Shown here piece after piece: positions 55,741 to 64,000 of a stretch of DNA of 64,000 bases. How positions within the stretch are numbered: position 1 is the stretch's first letter; each line of letters starts with the position of its first letter. Location: positions 1,426,001 through 1,490,000 of the forward strand of contig NZ_CP061294.1 in the NCBI RefSeq assembly GCF_018687515.1, read 5' to 3'. This stretch comes from Polynucleobacter sp. MWH-Spelu-300-X4. Its GTDB lineage: Bacteria; Pseudomonadota; Gammaproteobacteria; Burkholderiales; Burkholderiaceae. Position numbers and translations under genes: made by a program. The notes under the pieces are model-generated. The model made no database searches, was not told where the DNA came from, and saw only the letters and a program-made list of their open reading frames with translations.

Positions 55741-56805
55741 ATGTGCGTGTCTTATCAAATAACTCTAAAAACTAGCGGCAAAATTTTCACTGCCAATCCA
55801 GATGAAACCGTTCTTGAGGCTGCTATCCGCCAAGGCATCAATTTACCCTATGGTTGCAAAAATGGCGCATGCGGTTCTTGCAAAGGCAAAGTAGAAAGCG
55901 GTCAAGTAACTCATGGCAATCATAGTGAAAAAGCGCTTAGCCCTGAAGAAGCTCTAGATGGTTGCGCGCTATTTTGCTGCGCAAAAGCACAGTCTGACTT
56001 AACGATTAATGTAAAAGAAGTAGAAGGTCTGGGCGACATCCCTGTTAAGAAAATTCCTTGTCGCGTCAGCAGCTTAGACAGAGTGGCTGATGATGTTGTT
56101 ATTGTTAAGCTCCAATTACCCGCAACAGAAAAGTTTCAATTTGTGGCAGGTCAATATATTGAATTCTTGCTCAAAGATAAACGTCGCGCTTACTCTCTAG
56201 CAAGCGCCCCTCATGAAGAAGGTCCGATTGAGTTACATATTCGTCATATGCCTGGCGGCTCCTTTACTGATTTTGTTTTCGGCAGCAGCGAGTCCGGCAC
56301 GATGATGAAAGAAAAAGATATCCTGCGCTTTGAAGGCCCTTTAGGAAGCTTTTTCTTGCGTGAAGACTCTCAAAAACCAATTATCTTCATCGCTTCAGGT
56401 ACTGGTTTTGCGCCCATTAAAGCCATCATTGAACACATGCGCCATCAGGGCATTCAACGCCCAGTCAGCTTGTACTGGGGCGGCCGTCGCCCGAAAGATT
56501 TTTATAAAAACGAACTTTGCCAGTCTTGGGAAAAAGAAATTCCTAACTTCAAATACATTCCTGTCGTATCAGATGCACTTCCCGAAGATAACTGGACTGG
56601 CCGCACGGGCTTTGTTCACTTAGCAGCATTAGAGGACCATCCTGATATGTCGAACTATCAGGTATATGCTTGCGGGGCCCCAATTGTCGTTGAATCTGCT
56701 AAAAATGATTTTGTTGCGAAATCTAAACTTCCTAGTGATGAGTTTTATGCGGATGCCTTTACATCAGCAGCAGATCTAGCCAAAAAAGCTGCCTCAAATT
56801 CTTAA
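55741..56805 (+). CDS. ascD: 2Fe-2S ferredoxin/FAD oxidoreductase (CDP-6-deoxy-delta-3,4-glucoseen reductase-like)
   Basis: A 354-residue electron-transfer protein. The N-terminal plant-type ferredoxin has the cluster ligands CKNGACGSCKG and a distant Cys in LFCCAKAQ. The FAD/NAD(P) reductase follows, with RRAYSLASAPHEEG (FAD binding), a phosphate-binding FIASGTGFAPIKAII and the C-terminal VYACGAPIVVESAKNDF. In Burkholderiales it is usually annotated as CDP-6-deoxy-delta-3,4-glucoseen reductase, but the partner is unclear; it could also serve as donor for a Rieske oxygenase. ATG 55741 follows AAAAAGGA. It is upstream of the argD-like gene. Confidence 0.85.
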   Translation: MCVSYQITLKTSGKIFTANPDETVLEAAIRQGINLPYGCKNGACGSCKGKVESGQVTHGNHSEKALSPEEALDGCALFCCAKAQSDLTINVKEVEGLGDIPVKKIPCRVSSLDRVADDVVIVKLQLPATEKFQFVAGQYIEFLLKDKRRAYSLASAPHEEGPIELHIRHMPGGSFTDFVFGSSESGTMMKEKDILRFEGPLGSFFLREDSQKPIIFIASGTGFAPIKAIIEHMRHQGIQRPVSLYWGGRRPKDFYKNELCQSWEKEIPNFKYIPVVSDALPEDNWTGRTGFVHLAALEDHPDMSNYQVYACGAPIVVESAKNDFVAKSKLPSDEFYADAFTSAADLAKKAASNS

Positions 56806-56831
56806 CATGACTCTGCTAACCTTCTTTCAAT

Positions 56832-58031
56832 ATGACTGAAAATACAAACCCTATGAATATTGATACCCACTCAGTGATGTACATCACTAAACGCCCTGAA
56901 TTAGTCTTCACAGAAGGCCAAGGGTCTTGGTTAACGGATCATCAAGGGAAAAAATATCTTGATTTCTTGCAAGGCTGGGCTGTTAACTGTCTTGGCCACT
57001 CGAACCCAGGCATGATTGCGGCACTAGAAAAACAAGCGCGCAAGATTATTAATCCAAGCCCTGCGTTCTATAACGAGCCCATGATCAAGCTAGCAGATCT
57101 ATTAACCTCCAATAGCTGCTTTGATAAGGTTTTCTTTGCGAATAGTGGTGCTGAAGCAAATGAAGGCGCCATTAAGTTGGCTCGCAAATGGGGCAAGCTC
57201 CATAAAAATGGTGCTTATGAAATTATCACCTTTAACCACGGCTTTCATGGCAGAACCATTGCAACCATGAGCGCTTCCGGTAAAGATGGTTGGGATACGA
57301 TGTATGCGCCTCAAGTACCAGGATTCCCCAAGGCAGAGCTCAATGACATTGAATCAGTTAAAAAACTAATCAATGACAAAACTGTTGGCGTCATGCTAGA
57401 GCCTGTTCAAGGCGAAGGTGGCGTGATTCCAAGTGATCATGAATTCATGCGCCAATTACGTCAATTAACAAAAGAAAAGAATATTCTTTTAATGGTTGAT
57501 GAGGTGCAAACAGGCTGTGGTCGTACTGGCAAGTTATTTGGTCACCAGCTATATAACATCACACCAGATATCATGACGCTAGGCAAAGGTATTGGCGGTG
57601 GCGTGCCTCTAGCGGCCTTGTTAGCAACCGATGCTGTTGCTTGTTTTGAGCCAGGTGACCAAGGCGGCACTTATAACGGAAACCCATTAATGACAGCGGT
57701 GGGATGCAGCGTCATTGAACAGTTACTAGCACCAGGCTTCCTAGATGAAGTCATTGCTAAGGGCGCTTATTTAAGAGAACTTTTACTGGATATTAGCCAA
57801 GAGTTTGGTTTTGAAGGCGAGCGCGGCGAAGGCTTACTAAGAGCTCTCAAATTAAATAGAGATATTGGGCCAGAAATTGTTGAGCGTGCTCGCAATCTCG
57901 AGCCTATCGGTCTACTGCTTAACTCACCAAGACCTAATCTACTGCGTTTTATGCCTGCGTTAAACATCAGTAGAGAAGAACTGAAGAAAATGGCAGAAAT
58001 GCTCAAAGGTATTCTTAAAGAGATGCAGTAA
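56832..58031 (+). CDS. argD: Acetylornithine aminotransferase family protein
   Basis: A 399-residue class III PLP aminotransferase, the enzyme for N-acetylornithine in arginine synthesis or, more broadly, succinyl-diaminopimelate. Motifs: NSGAEANEGAIKLARKWG, the PLP-stacking FNHGFHGRTIATMSASG, VMLEPVQGEGGVIP, the MVDEVQTGCGRTGKLFG block with the PLP Asp, and the Schiff-base Lys in TLGKGIGGGVPLAAL. The start ATG 56832 is 26 bp after the ferredoxin reductase gene. The bidirectional terminator at 58085-58112 closes it. Confidence 0.88.
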   Translation: MTENTNPMNIDTHSVMYITKRPELVFTEGQGSWLTDHQGKKYLDFLQGWAVNCLGHSNPGMIAALEKQARKIINPSPAFYNEPMIKLADLLTSNSCFDKVFFANSGAEANEGAIKLARKWGKLHKNGAYEIITFNHGFHGRTIATMSASGKDGWDTMYAPQVPGFPKAELNDIESVKKLINDKTVGVMLEPVQGEGGVIPSDHEFMRQLRQLTKEKNILLMVDEVQTGCGRTGKLFGHQLYNITPDIMTLGKGIGGGVPLAALLATDAVACFEPGDQGGTYNGNPLMTAVGCSVIEQLLAPGFLDEVIAKGAYLRELLLDISQEFGFEGERGEGLLRALKLNRDIGPEIVERARNLEPIGLLLNSPRPNLLRFMPALNISREELKKMAEMLKGILKEMQ

Positions 58032-58084
58032 TCTCTAAAAATGTAGCTTTAATCTAAATAGCAATATTTAGATTTTCCAAGCAA

Positions 58085-58112
58085 TAAAAAAGCGGCCTAG
58101 GCCGCTTTTTTA
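58085..58112. terminator. Bidirectional intrinsic terminator between argD and ispH
   Basis: AAAAAAGCGGCCTA-GGCCGCTTTTTT is a perfect palindrome with A and T runs on the outer sides, so it can end transcription from both convergent genes. Confidence 0.9.
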
Positions 58113-58139
58113 TTTGGGAGAAGGGAATTAATTCGGCTC

Positions 58140-59090
58140 CTAATTTAATCCCTTTGGTAATGGGAATGCGGTGTTCTCAACAATACCATCTAGATTTCTA
58201 ACCGTACGTGGCCCTAGCTCTTTAATGCGATCAATAATCGATTGAGCCAAACTCTCAGGAGCAGAAGCACCTGCGGTTAACCCAACGCGCTTCTTATTAA
58301 TAAACCACTCCGGCTTTAATTGATCAGGGTGATCAATCATGTAAGAAATAACACCCAGTTTTTCAGACAATTCCCTCAAACGATTCGAGTTAGAGCTATT
58401 AGGGCTACCAACGACAATCACCAAATCAACTTGTGGAGCCATGAACTTAACGGCATCTTGTCTATTTTGAGTGGCGTAACAAATATCTTGTTTTTTAGGC
58501 TGTTGAATTTCTGGAAACTTAACCTTTAACGCATCAACGATTTCTTTAGTCTCATCAACCGATAAGGTTGTTTGAGTGACATAGGCAATTGGAAGATGAC
58601 TGGGAATCGTTAACTTCTCCACGTCACTCACTGTCTCCACCAGCTGAATGCCTTCAGGTGCCTGGCCCATGGTGCCCTCAACTTCAGGATGTCCTTTATG
58701 ACCAATCATGATGATTTGCATACCTTCTTTACGCATTTTCATCACTTCAACATGCACCTTTGTCACCAAAGGACAAGTCGCATCAAATATTTTCAAACCT
58801 CTAACTTCAGCTTCTTGTCTAACTGCGGGGGAGACACCATGCGCGCTAAAAATAACCGTGCTACCTACCGGCACTTCCGACAACTCATCAACAAACACGG
58901 CACCACGCTTGCGCAAATCATCAACAACATAAGCGTTGTGCACAATCTCATGTCTAACGTAAATTGGCGCGCCAAACTTCAACAATGCTTGCTCAACGAT
59001 TGTGATGGCGCGATCCACACCTGCGCAAAATCCTCTGGGCTGAGCCAGCAAAATTTCATCAACCATCACTTCATTGGTCAAGTCTGCCAT
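58140..59090 (-). CDS. ispH: 4-hydroxy-3-methylbut-2-enyl diphosphate reductase
   Basis: Last step of the MEP isoprenoid pathway, making IPP and DMAPP; iron-sulfur enzyme. The 316-residue protein has the cluster Cys residues in [23 protein letters not shown] and [13 protein letters not shown], with the conserved [10 protein letters not shown] and [13 protein letters not shown]. Its start is immediately after the fkpB stop, so the genes form an fkpB-ispH operon, as known in E. coli (lspA-fkpB-ispH). lspA is absent here. Confidence 0.96.
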   Translation of the reverse strand: MADLTNEVMVDEILLAQPRGFCAGVDRAITIVEQALLKFGAPIYVRHEIVHNAYVVDDLRKRGAVFVDELSEVPVGSTVIFSAHGVSPAVRQEAEVRGLKIFDATCPLVTKVHVEVMKMRKEGMQIIMIGHKGHPEVEGTMGQAPEGIQLVETVSDVEKLTIPSHLPIAYVTQTTLSVDETKEIVDALKVKFPEIQQPKKQDICYATQNRQDAVKFMAPQVDLVIVVGSPNSSNSNRLRELSEKLGVISYMIDHPDQLKPEWFINKKRVGLTAGASAPESLAQSIIDRIKELGPRTVRNLDGIVENTAFPLPKGLN

Positions 59091-59564
59091 TTAAAGAATA
59101 CCTATGATCTGAGCTTCCAACTGAATCGTCTTACCCGCCAAAGGATGATTAAAGTCGAACAAAGCAGAGTCTTCACTCATCGAAACCAACGTTCCAGAAT
59201 ACGTGGCGCCATTAGGTGCATTGAACTCAATCATATCGCCTGGCAAGTAATCTTCTTCTGGAGAACTGTTCTCATGCAACGTTTTCAACGAAATGCGGCG
59301 AACCAACTCAGGATTTTTAACCCCATAAGAAGATTCAGGGTCCAAGGTAAAAGTTTTTCTTTCACCAACACGCATACCAAGCAAAGCTTGCTCCAAACCA
59401 GGGGAAAATTGCCCAGTACCCATCATCAGCGTAGCGGGCTTATCTTCAAAAGTATTAATCAAATCCCCACCCTCAGGCAAACCAATGCGGTAATTAAGGG
59501 TCAAATAAGAAGTAGCTGTCACGACAAGGTCGCCAGCATCAGGGGAGGTGTTGATATCAGTCAT
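59091..59564 (-). CDS. fkpB: FKBP-type peptidyl-prolyl isomerase, SlpA/FkpB type
   Basis: A 157-residue FKBP-type PPIase of the 16-kDa class, with an inserted IF domain. Family signatures are TLMMGTGQFSPGLEQALLGM, the VGERKTFTLDPESSYG block and the C-terminal FDFNHPLAGKTIQLEAQI. No signal peptide, so cytosolic folding helper. Its stop is directly before the ispH ATG. It is divergent from radC. Confidence 0.92.
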   Translation of the reverse strand: MTDINTSPDAGDLVVTATSYLTLNYRIGLPEGGDLINTFEDKPATLMMGTGQFSPGLEQALLGMRVGERKTFTLDPESSYGVKNPELVRRISLKTLHENSSPEEDYLPGDMIEFNAPNGATYSGTLVSMSEDSALFDFNHPLAGKTIQLEAQIIGIL

Positions 59565-59570
59565 GATGGC

Positions 59571-60296
59571 ATTTTAGCGACCCCTGATAAAAATGCACAA
59601 AATTCCATAAAACACTGGGGTAAGCCATACCAACCCAGAGAAAAACTTTCACATTCAGGACCCAACTCTTTAAATGATGCGGAGCTTTTATCCATCATTA
59701 TTCGCACAGGCAGCCAAGGAGAAAACTCCTTAGAACTATCCAAAAAACTACTTACTCACTTTGGCTCGATTACTTCGATCCTTAATTCAACATTGGATGA
59801 CTTTAAAAATTTCAAAGGCATTGGCATCTCCAAATGGACTCAATTAAGAGCGACTCATGAGCTCGTCAGGCGAAGCCAGTTAGAGCAATTGCATATGCAA
59901 GATGTATTCAGCTCCATCGACATGGTGAAGTCTTTCCTAATTAATACGATTGGTCATAAAGATCATGAAGTGTTTATGTGCCTTTATTTAGACATTCACA
60001 ATCGACTTCTTCATAGCGAAGAAATTTTTAGAGGCTCCATTAATCAAACTGCGATTTATATTCGAGAAGTAGCAAAGGCGTGTCTACTCAGAAATTGCAG
60101 TAACTTGATAGTGGCTCACAACCACCCAAGTGGGCATTTAACCCCTAGCAAAGAAGATCTTGCCGTAACTAAAACACTCGCCAAATCTTTAGCCCTTATT
60201 GAAGTTCACCTATTGGACCACTGCATTGTTTCTAAAAATGGAGCTATTTCAATGTTAGAACTCGCGATTTTACCCAATCAAGCTAGTGAGCACTAA
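59571..60296 (+). CDS. radC: RadC family JAB/MPN-domain protein, start codon unusual
   Basis: The RadC family (helix-hairpin-helix plus JAB/MPN domain) is complete from KHWGKPYQPREKLSHSGPNS onwards, with FKGIGISKW and the metalloprotease-like AHNHPSGHLTPSKEDLAVT (His-x-His plus Ser and Asp). However, no ATG, GTG or TTG is in frame near the N-terminus. The only in-frame near-start codons are ATT 59571 and ATA 59607; an ATG at 59593 is in another frame and soon stops. So it may use a rare start, or a frameshift may have broken the 5' end. Its function is unknown, and loss would be tolerated. The 5' limit given here is the ATT. Confidence 0.75.
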   Translation: MLATPDKNAQNSIKHWGKPYQPREKLSHSGPNSLNDAELLSIIIRTGSQGENSLELSKKLLTHFGSITSILNSTLDDFKNFKGIGISKWTQLRATHELVRRSQLEQLHMQDVFSSIDMVKSFLINTIGHKDHEVFMCLYLDIHNRLLHSEEIFRGSINQTAIYIREVAKACLLRNCSNLIVAHNHPSGHLTPSKEDLAVTKTLAKSLALIEVHLLDHCIVSKNGAISMLELAILPNQASEH

Positions 60297-60453
60297 CATT
60301 GTTATTTGCTCACCCAAAAAATCTATAACCTATTAATTTTGAATATTATTTTATTTTCAACCCCATGAATGAGTGAAAAATAAAGGGGAAGTAGTGGCAT
60401 TGTTTTGTTCCACCTGCTACAATCTCTTTTTTTCGCATTTCAAGGAGTGTGTC

Positions 60454-60687
60454 ATGGCAAGAGTATGCCAAGTCACCGGGAAGAAGCCGATGGTCGGCAA
60501 CAATGTTTCCCACGCTAACAATAAGACTAAACGTCGCTTTTTGCCTAACTTGCAAAACCGTCGTTTTTGGGTTGAATCAGAAAACCGTTGGGTAAGCTTA
60601 CGCATTACCAATGCCGGTCTTCGCTTAATCGATAAAGTAGGCATCGACGCAGTTTTGGTTGATTTGCGTGCTCGCGGTGAAATCTAA
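60454..60687 (+). CDS. rpmB: Ribosomal protein bL28
   Basis: Component of the 50S subunit. The 77-residue sequence [20 protein letters not shown], then [20 protein letters not shown], is typical. ATG 60454 has a strong AAGGAG ribosome-binding site; an in-frame extension upstream is rejected. It is the first gene of the rpmB-rpmG pair. Confidence 0.97.
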   Translation: MARVCQVTGKKPMVGNNVSHANNKTKRRFLPNLQNRRFWVESENRWVSLRITNAGLRLIDKVGIDAVLVDLRARGEI

Positions 60688-60698
60688 GGAGCAACAAA

Positions 60699-60866
60699 AT
60701 GGCTAAAGGTGGTCGCGAAAAGATCAAGTTAGAGTCGACAGCAGGTACTGGTCACTTCTACACAACAACAAAAAACAAACGTAACATGCCAGAGAAAATG
60801 GAAATCATGAAGTTTGATCCAAAAGCTCGTAAGCACGTTTCATACAAAGAAACTAAGATCAAGTAA
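60699..60866 (+). CDS. rpmG: Ribosomal protein bL33 (zinc-free form)
   Basis: A 55-residue 50S protein, [20 protein letters not shown], then [20 protein letters not shown] and [15 protein letters not shown]. It has no Cys at all, so it is the zinc-independent (C-minus) form of L33. AAGGAG precedes ATG 60699, 11 bp after rpmB. A bidirectional terminator follows at 60909. Confidence 0.96.
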   Translation: MAKGGREKIKLESTAGTGHFYTTTKNKRNMPEKMEIMKFDPKARKHVSYKETKIK

Positions 60867-60904
60867 GCACTTTATTACTTTGCTTTAGTTTTAATGGCTT
60901 CAAC

Positions 60905-60933
60905 AAAAAACCCGCTTAAAGCGGGTTTTTTAT
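60905..60933. terminator. Bidirectional terminator between rpmG and the desaturase
   Basis: AACCCGCTT and AAGCGGGTT (60909-60926) form a stem with A and T runs on both outer sides, serving rpmG on the plus and the desaturase gene on the minus strand. Confidence 0.88.
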
Positions 60934-60955
60934 TTATGCGTATTTCGGATTTGAT

Positions 60956-62155
60956 TTACGCCACATAGCGACGCAGGCGCAATGAGAAATCTTGCAAGCT
61001 AGTTACGCCACTGGCCTCAGCCTTATGGCACCACTCCTGCAAACGCGCCAACAACTGCTCTTTAGTCACGTGAGACCTCTCCCACAAAGCAGCTAGATCA
61101 CGACGCATCTCAACCATTAACTGAACTGACTTATTAGCAATCATCAACTTTTCTAAGCGCTGTTTTTCTTCAGCACTTAATTTAGACTCATCTTTATATA
61201 GCCATGCACCACGATCACCAAACTGCACTGCTAAATCACGCATATGCTGCACCTCTTGGTCAAAAGTTTGACGTAGAACCTTGGCATAGCGCGCCATGAT
61301 TTCATAGCGATTTGTAATGACAGCCTGCAAAGTTTGCTCAGAGGCTTGACGCAGTTCACTTAGAACTGGCTTAGGCGGTAATTTTTTAACCTTCGCCAAA
61401 CCCATCATCTCAAGCGCACGAATATAAGCCCAACCGATATCGAACTCGTACCACTTATTGGATAACTTAGCGCTTGTTGCATAGGTATGGTGATTGTTAT
61501 GCAACTCTTCTCCGCCAATAATGATGCCCCACGGCAAAATATTGGTAGAGGCATCTTCACAATCGTAGTTACGGTAACCCCAATAGTGCCCCACCCCATT
61601 AATAATGCCCGCAGCAGTAATCGGGATCCATAACATTTGAACCGCCCATACAGTAGCGCCTAGCGCTCCAAATAAGAACAGATCAATAATCAACATCAAC
61701 CCAACACCTTGCCACTGAAACTTGGAGTACAAGTTGTGCTCAATCCAATCGTCTGGCGTGCCGTGACCAAATTTCTCAATCGTCTCTGCATTCTTAGCTT
61801 CAGCTCGATATAGTTCTGCACCACGAGACAGCACGGTCTCAATACCTAAAATTTGTGGGCTATGAGGATCATCAACTGTCTCGCACTTAGCATGGTGTTT
61901 ACGGTGAATAGCCGCCCATTGCTTAGTGACCATACCGGTTGTGAGCCACAACCAAAAGCGGAAAAAATGTGAAGGAATAGCATGTAACTCAAGAGCTCTA
62001 TGCGCTTGGCAACGATGCAAGAAGATCGTTACCGCTGCAATAGTGATATGAGTTAAAACCAGTGTGAAAACAAGTATCTGAACCCAACCCCAATCAAGGT
62101 AACCATGGGCCAACCATTGCAAAATAAAGTCTCTTGTTGAATCTAAAAAAGCCAT
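60956..62155 (-). CDS. Acyl-CoA/acyl-lipid fatty acid desaturase
   Basis: A 399-residue membrane-bound diiron desaturase, probably delta-9. The three His boxes are HRCQAH (near residue 46), HRKHHAKCE and HNNHHTYATSA; the four hydrophobic segments around them form the membrane domain. The C-terminal 130 residues are helical and charged, longer than in short desaturases but usual in betaproteobacteria. It makes unsaturated fatty acids for membrane fluidity. It converges with rpmG and follows rsmB on the same strand. Confidence 0.92.
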   Translation of the reverse strand: MAFLDSTRDFILQWLAHGYLDWGWVQILVFTLVLTHITIAAVTIFLHRCQAHRALELHAIPSHFFRFWLWLTTGMVTKQWAAIHRKHHAKCETVDDPHSPQILGIETVLSRGAELYRAEAKNAETIEKFGHGTPDDWIEHNLYSKFQWQGVGLMLIIDLFLFGALGATVWAVQMLWIPITAAGIINGVGHYWGYRNYDCEDASTNILPWGIIIGGEELHNNHHTYATSAKLSNKWYEFDIGWAYIRALEMMGLAKVKKLPPKPVLSELRQASEQTLQAVITNRYEIMARYAKVLRQTFDQEVQHMRDLAVQFGDRGAWLYKDESKLSAEEKQRLEKLMIANKSVQLMVEMRRDLAALWERSHVTKEQLLARLQEWCHKAEASGVTSLQDFSLRLRRYVA

Positions 62156-62282
62156 CCGGCCATCCCTCTATAAATGTAATACAGCAATTTTACCAAAAAT
62201 TGCTGTATACCGCCCTGAAGTTATAGAAGATTTTGACCTAAATCACTACTTTTAAATGCAAGTTAAAGAAAATTAATGACTT

Positions 62283-63644
62283 TTAAGACTTGCGCTCCAA
62301 AATGGCTCCAAAAAATCCATCCGTACCATGTAAATGTGGGAATAACTGCCACCACTTAGAGTTAGCACTAGCGCCAATCGGCAAATTATCCATAGCTGGG
62401 AAGCTATCGCGCAATACTTCTTTAGGATCTTTAAGTTCAAAATTGGGGTTGGCTGCCAAGAATTCCTCAACAACCCCTTGATTTTCTTGATAAATTAAAC
62501 TGCAGGTCGCATAAACCAGGCGCCCACCCGGCTTTAACAATCTAGAAGCCGATTGAAGAATCGACAACTGCTTTTGAGTTAACTCCGCCACGCTTTGGGG
62601 CGACTGCCGCCACTTTAAGTCTGGGTTTCTACGCAAAGTTCCCAGACCACTACAGGGAGCATCCACCAAAACTCGATCAATTTTTCCCGCCAAACGCTTC
62701 ACCTTGGCATCGTTTTCGTTATCAATCCATACGGGGTGAACATTCGATAAGCCACTTTTCGCCAAGCGAGGCTTCAAATTAGCCAAGCGCTTTTCTGATA
62801 CATCAAAGGCATATAGGCGACCGCTCGAGCGCATCATTGCACCCAAAGACAATGTTTTACCACCAGCGCCAGCACAGAAATCCACCACCATCTCACCACG
62901 CTTAGGCTCAAGCAACATACTCAATAATTGGCTGCCTTCGTCCTGCACTTCGACCAACCCCTGCTTAAAGAACTCCTGAGTTTGTAAAGCAGGCTTACCC
63001 TTTAATCTCACTCCATTTGGAGCATAAGGGGTAGGCTCAGCAGCGTAGCGGCCGCCAAGGTCATTTAAAACGCCTAGAAGCTCTTCTCTCGCAGCTTTAA
63101 TGGTGTTCACGCGCAAATCTAAAGGCGCAGCCTTCAGCATCGCCTCAGCAAGCGGCAAACATTGATCCTTAGGCACGGAAGAACCAAGAGCATTCCAAAT
63201 CCACTCTGGCAGGTTAACTCTTGTCAGAGGTGCCAAAGACTCTCGCTCGATTGTGCCAAAACGCTGCAACCAATCAATTTCACCAGGGTGCACCACAAAA
63301 GCTAAATCTGCCAATGCGCTTTCTGCGCGATTACCACTTCCCAAGCCACTCTCAACCATCGTGATGAAAAGAGATAGCAATGCCAAGCGGCGACCCAAAG
63401 GGCCCTGGCCACTCTCGGCAAATTGAGAAATCTCAGTTTTACGGCGCAAAAAAGCAAATGAAGCTTCGGCAATCAATGCCCTATCGCGGTTACCCAGCTT
63501 GGGTTGAGAACGGAAATAGCGACTCACCACCATATCCGCTGGGTGGGCAAAACGAGCCAACTCCGTAATCAAAATAGAGAGGTGCTCAACATGTTGCGGC
63601 AAAGCCTTCGCTCTTGCTGCTACCGCTTTTTGGTCAATACGCAT
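62283..63644 (-). CDS. rsmB: 16S rRNA m5C967 methyltransferase (RsmB/NOP family)
   Basis: Methylates C967 of 16S rRNA, using SAM. The 453-residue protein has an N-terminal NusB-like helical domain and a Rossmann methyltransferase with VDFCAGAGGKTLSLGAMM, the catalytic Cys in VDAPCSGLGTLRRNPDLKWR, and the second Cys in LVYATCSLIYQENQ. Both are intact. It lies 3 bp downstream of purN, as in other Burkholderiales, and is likely in the purN-rsmB operon. Confidence 0.93.
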   Translation of the reverse strand: MRIDQKAVAARAKALPQHVEHLSILITELARFAHPADMVVSRYFRSQPKLGNRDRALIAEASFAFLRRKTEISQFAESGQGPLGRRLALLSLFITMVESGLGSGNRAESALADLAFVVHPGEIDWLQRFGTIERESLAPLTRVNLPEWIWNALGSSVPKDQCLPLAEAMLKAAPLDLRVNTIKAAREELLGVLNDLGGRYAAEPTPYAPNGVRLKGKPALQTQEFFKQGLVEVQDEGSQLLSMLLEPKRGEMVVDFCAGAGGKTLSLGAMMRSSGRLYAFDVSEKRLANLKPRLAKSGLSNVHPVWIDNENDAKVKRLAGKIDRVLVDAPCSGLGTLRRNPDLKWRQSPQSVAELTQKQLSILQSASRLLKPGGRLVYATCSLIYQENQGVVEEFLAANPNFELKDPKEVLRDSFPAMDNLPIGASANSKWWQLFPHLHGTDGFFGAILERKS

Positions 63645-63647
63645 TAG

Positions 63648-64000
63648 TTACTTATCCTGAGATACGAGTAATTGGGACTCTGGTGGACTAACCAGAACAC
63701 GACCCTGGTCAATAGAAATACGATTATCAATGAACCAGCGCACAGCGCGGGGATAAATAATATGTTCTTGCTTTAAAACTCTCTTAGCTAAGGTATCCGC
63801 ATCATCCCCAGGAAGCACCGGTACAGAGGCTTGGATCACCATTGGACCGTGGTCTAGAGCCTCGGTCACAAAATGAACGGTGGCTCCATGCTCAGACACC
63901 CCAGCCGCCAAAGCCTGCTCATGAGTATGTAAACCAGGGAATAAAGGCAACAAAGATGGGTGAATATTTAATAATTTCCCCTCGTAATGGCTCACAAAAT
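63648..64000 (-). CDS. purN: Phosphoribosylglycinamide formyltransferase, 3' part
   Basis: C-terminal part of PurN, which formylates GAR in purine synthesis with 10-formyl-THF. The frame runs off the right edge without a start. Visible: SHYEGKLLNIHPSLLPLFPG with the catalytic Asn-x-His, LHTHEQALAAGVSEHGATVH, and FVTEALDHGPMVIQ with the catalytic Asp. The stop is 3 bp from the rsmB start. Nothing looks broken; the N-terminus is outside the window. Confidence 0.93.
   Translation of the reverse strand, partial: FVSHYEGKLLNIHPSLLPLFPGLHTHEQALAAGVSEHGATVHFVTEALDHGPMVIQASVPVLPGDDADTLAKRVLKQEHIIYPRAVRWFIDNRISIDQGRVLVSPPESQLLVSQDK

Noticed and set aside
58689..59570. Long N-terminal extension of the radC frame
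   Set aside because: This stretch is antisense to ispH and fkpB, has a random-looking composition, and the RadC similarity begins only after about 59610.

Overview
The window looks like the chromosome of a betaproteobacterium of the order Burkholderiales, most likely a Polynucleobacter-like freshwater species. The evidence is moderate-to-low GC content, the Burkholderiales-type gene neighbourhoods (rpsU-yqeY-dnaG-rpoD, xseB-ispA-dxs next to a Rieske oxygenase, fkpB-ispH, rpmB-rpmG, a tctBA pair without its binding protein), the long Lys/Ala/Pro-rich N-terminus of RpoD and use of FolE2. The genus is an inference from remembered protein families, not from a search.

Bases 1 to about 20,600 are an accessory region. 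From left to right it holds a complete type I restriction-modification operon (hsdM-hsdS-hsdR, minus strand), a five-gene minus-strand cluster of mostly unknown genes around an AAA+ clamp-loader-like ATPase (6150-9079), a divergent unknown gene, a short tyrosine recombinase (10178-10750), a set of small genes typical of integrative elements and plasmids (DUF2188, DUF6641, a 48-residue protein, DUF6876), a HEPN-motif protein, a Pro/Lys-rich protein, a DUF2971 protein, a full-length tyrosine integrase (15270-16676), an OLD-type ATPase/TOPRIM nuclease with a ParB-fold partner (16731-19188) and a trypsin-like protease (19324-20064). The region ends at a tRNA-Ile(CAU) integration site beside rpoD. 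The left end of the island lies outside the window and no conjugation genes are seen.

The most striking locus is the island/chromosome junction. Directly after rpoD lies a tRNA-Ile(CAU) gene cut off just after its anticodon (20613-20653), matching the intron-less sequence. About 160 bp further in, a complete tRNA-Ile(CAU) gene (20124-20453) is interrupted exactly after the CAU anticodon by a 253-nt group I intron of the Azoarcus tRNA-Ile type. The intron carries an enlarged P6 region containing the same CGTTT-N-AAACG palindrome that sits at the ends of several island genes. A plausible reading is that the island broke the host tRNA gene and brought its own replacement, and that the intron splits the integration target in the replacement.

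Bases 20,661-64,000 are core chromosome: the macromolecular synthesis cluster (rpoD, dnaG, yqeY, rpsU), tsaD, folE2, the isoprenoid block dxs-ispA-xseB, a Rieske oxygenase, sseA, a ZIP metal transporter with a Tat-exported dienelactone hydrolase-like protein, polA, thrB, uvrD, valS, galU, a HipBA-like toxin-antitoxin insertion, alaS-tusA, tctBA, glnS, an SDR protein, a ferredoxin reductase, an acetylornithine-type aminotransferase, ispH-fkpB, radC (no normal start codon), rpmB-rpmG, a fatty acid desaturase, rsmB and the 3' part of purN. Intrinsic terminators and several palindromic candidate operators are listed with the genes.
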